Of a stretch of 64,000 nucleotides of DNA, positions 62,596 to 64,000 are shown in pieces (the stretch's first letter is position 1; each line of letters opens with the position of its first letter). Made by a program: the position numbers and the translations under genes. This stretch comes from Mediterraneibacter massiliensis (GTDB taxonomy: Bacteria > Bacillota > Clostridia > Lachnospirales > Lachnospiraceae). The notes beneath the pieces are model-generated. The model had not been told where the DNA came from and made no database searches. It worked only from the letters and a program-made list of their open reading frames with translations. The stretch covers positions 370,698-434,697 of the forward strand of contig NZ_LN913001.1 in assembly GCF_001487105.1 (NCBI RefSeq), given 5' to 3'.

Positions 62596-63471
62596 ATGGA
62601 AAAATACACCTATCATGACGTAAACCGGCGGGGGACGATCACGAAAATTACATATACGACGACGAATGAAGCGGGAGAACTGAGAGAAAAATATGCGAAT
62701 ATATATCTGCCATATGGGTATGAGCAGGAAGAAAAAAACAAAAAATACAATGTGCTTTATGTCATACATGGAGGCGGAGGCAACCCCGATGCGTGGCTGG
62801 ATTGCTGCAAGATAAAGAATATGTTGGACTATATGATCGATACAAAAGAGGTGGAACCTCTGCTTGTTGTATTTCCGTCCTTCTATAAAGAAAAAATAGG
62901 AAGAAATGGCCCTCCGGTCAGAGATATAGAACGCAGCCGTGTCCTATTTTTCCAAAAAGAATTAAGAGAAGACCTGCTTCCTGCCATAGAAAGTCAGTAT
63001 CATACCTATACAGAAGAAATAACGCCCGAAGGTTTCCAACGGTCAAGGATGCATAGGGGGATCTGTGGTTTTTCCATGGGAGGAGCAGCGACCTGGTTTG
63101 CCTTTTTGCACAATATAAACTATTTTGCCTATTATGTGCCGTTAAGTGGGGATTGTTGGGAAATAGAAGGACAGGGCGGACTGACAAAGCCAGAGGAAAC
63201 AGCGAGGGCTCTATGTGAGCAGGCGGTATCTTCCGGTTATAAACCAGAGGAATATTTTATCTATACGGCGACCGGAACGAAGGATATTGCGTATGAGGCG
63301 TTAAACGGACAAGTCGGTGCGATGCGGAAATACCCGGACATATTTGTGGAGAATGAAGACCTTGCTAAGGGGAATTTTCACTATCTGCTGGCAGAAGGGG
63401 AAGTGCACGCATACGAAGCGGTATATCAATATCTGTATCATATATTGCCCTATGTATTTAAAAGAGCGTAA
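62596..63471 (+). CDS. Cytoplasmic esterase, Esterase D/feruloyl-esterase fold
   Basis: A 291-residue alpha/beta hydrolase. Motifs: YNVLYVIHGGGGNPDAWLD, nucleophile elbow RGICGFSMGGAATWFAF (Ser intact), and late histidine in EGEVHAYEAV. This subgroup resembles the esterase domains that cleave acetyl or feruloyl groups from xylan. No signal peptide. ATG 62596 follows GGGAGGAAAAA; the earlier ATG at 62560 lacks a good site. Confidence 0.87.
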   Translation: MEKYTYHDVNRRGTITKITYTTTNEAGELREKYANIYLPYGYEQEEKNKKYNVLYVIHGGGGNPDAWLDCCKIKNMLDYMIDTKEVEPLLVVFPSFYKEKIGRNGPPVRDIERSRVLFFQKELREDLLPAIESQYHTYTEEITPEGFQRSRMHRGICGFSMGGAATWFAFLHNINYFAYYVPLSGDCWEIEGQGGLTKPEETARALCEQAVSSGYKPEEYFIYTATGTKDIAYEALNGQVGAMRKYPDIFVENEDLAKGNFHYLLAEGEVHAYEAVYQYLYHILPYVFKRA

Positions 63472-63497
63472 GACTGCATAAAAGAAAGGAAGTTGAC

Positions 63498-64000
63498 ATG
63501 CTGAATATAGCGATTCTTGGTACGGGAGCCATTGCAGGGAAGATGGCGGAAACGATAGGGAAAATGCAAGATGTCTGCCTGTATGCAGCGGCGTCCAGGA
63601 CCAAGGAAAAGGCACAGGAATTTGCGGCAAAGTATGCTGTCAGGCGAGCCTTTGAGCGATATGAGGATATGGTAAAGGATCCGAAAGTGGATCTGGTTTA
63701 TATCGCATCACCTCATAGTATGCATTATGAACATATGAAAATATGCCTGGAATACGGTAAAGCTGTTTTATGTGAAAAACCGTTTGCTGTCTGCGCAAAA
63801 CAGGCAGAAGAGATTTTTGCGCTGGCAGAGAAAAAAGGCTGTTTTATAACAGAGGCTTTGTGGACAAGATATATGCCTTTTGTGGATAGCCTGCAAGAAA
63901 TGATAAAGGAAGGGAAAGTTGGCCGTATTTCTTCTATGACAGCGAATCTGGGATATTCTATTCAGCATGTTCCAAGGCTGAGAGAACCCGGAAGCGCGGG
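63498..64000 (+). CDS. Gfo/Idh/MocA family oxidoreductase (partial, runs off the window)
   Basis: The first 167 residues are present. MLNIAILGTGAIAGKMAETI is the NAD(P)-binding start, DLVYIASPHSMHYEHMKICL and GKAVLCEKPFAV hold the conserved EKP lysine, and ALWTRYMPFVD follows. The family oxidises or epimerises sugars and inositols. The ATG follows AAAGGAAG, 26 nt after the esterase stop. It ends at the window edge, not at a stop. Confidence 0.9.
   Translation, partial: MLNIAILGTGAIAGKMAETIGKMQDVCLYAAASRTKEKAQEFAAKYAVRRAFERYEDMVKDPKVDLVYIASPHSMHYEHMKICLEYGKAVLCEKPFAVCAKQAEEIFALAEKKGCFITEALWTRYMPFVDSLQEMIKEGKVGRISSMTANLGYSIQHVPRLREPGSA

Overview
The window looks like chromosome from a gut-type Clostridia of the Lachnospiraceae kind. 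The gene content supports this: galactitol-type PTS, YesM/YesN two-component system, LplB/LplC-type sugar importer, DUF624/YesL protein, GtfA-type sucrose phosphorylase and a type I-B CRISPR-Cas system. Purine-rich AGGAGG-like ribosome binding sites fit a Firmicute. The cas region (1-5,600) is visibly more AT-rich than the rest. No rRNA or tRNA gene was seen.

Layout. (1) 1-9,699: a type I-B CRISPR-Cas locus. It runs from the end of a cas7-like gene through cas5, cas3, cas4, cas1 and cas2 to an A/T-rich leader and an array of 37 identical 30-nt repeats. A 1,730-bp insertion sequence with a 9-bp target duplication has split one spacer near the leader-distal end, and one spacer occurs twice. (2) 9,780-19,724: housekeeping and accessory genes. 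These are two GNAT acetyltransferases, an N-terminally truncated asparagine synthase, a PLP aminotransferase/decarboxylase, an XRE and an AraC/GyrI regulator, a dead IS3-type transposase remnant, a YaiI-family protein, a macro-domain protein with an unknown C-terminal half, endonuclease III and TspO. (3) 19,751-30,857: two divergent transcription units that together encode a whole PTS: its own enzyme I and HPr, a PRD regulator, GatA/GatB/GatC-like EII, and catabolic enzymes (class II aldolase, Zn- and Fe-alcohol dehydrogenases, 2-hydroxyacid dehydrogenase). (4) 31,082-35,271: a membrane-anchored hypothetical, cardiolipin synthase, a trigger-factor-like lipoprotein and an aldose-1-epimerase-like protein.

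(5) 35,289-64,000 is the most unusual part: a run of about 28 kb with thirteen deacylase-type proteins. There are five small esterases of the S-formylglutathione-hydrolase/Esterase D fold, two of which have lost the catalytic serine. There are four roughly 500-residue paralogues with an alpha/beta-hydrolase half and a conserved C-terminal half. The rest are one more alpha/beta hydrolase, two serine hydrolases of beta-lactamase fold (one fused to a LacI-type repressor) and a NodB-like deacetylase. None of them has a visible signal peptide. They sit with a YesM/YesN pair, an ABC sugar importer without its own ATPase, a GtfA-type sucrose phosphorylase, MFS and MATE transporters, YesL and a Gfo/Idh/MocA oxidoreductase cut by the window end. 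My inference is an import-first pathway that takes up acylated small sugars (possibly acylated sucrose or a related glucoside), strips the acyl groups in the cytoplasm and phosphorolyses the sugar core. The substrate is not shown by the sequence.
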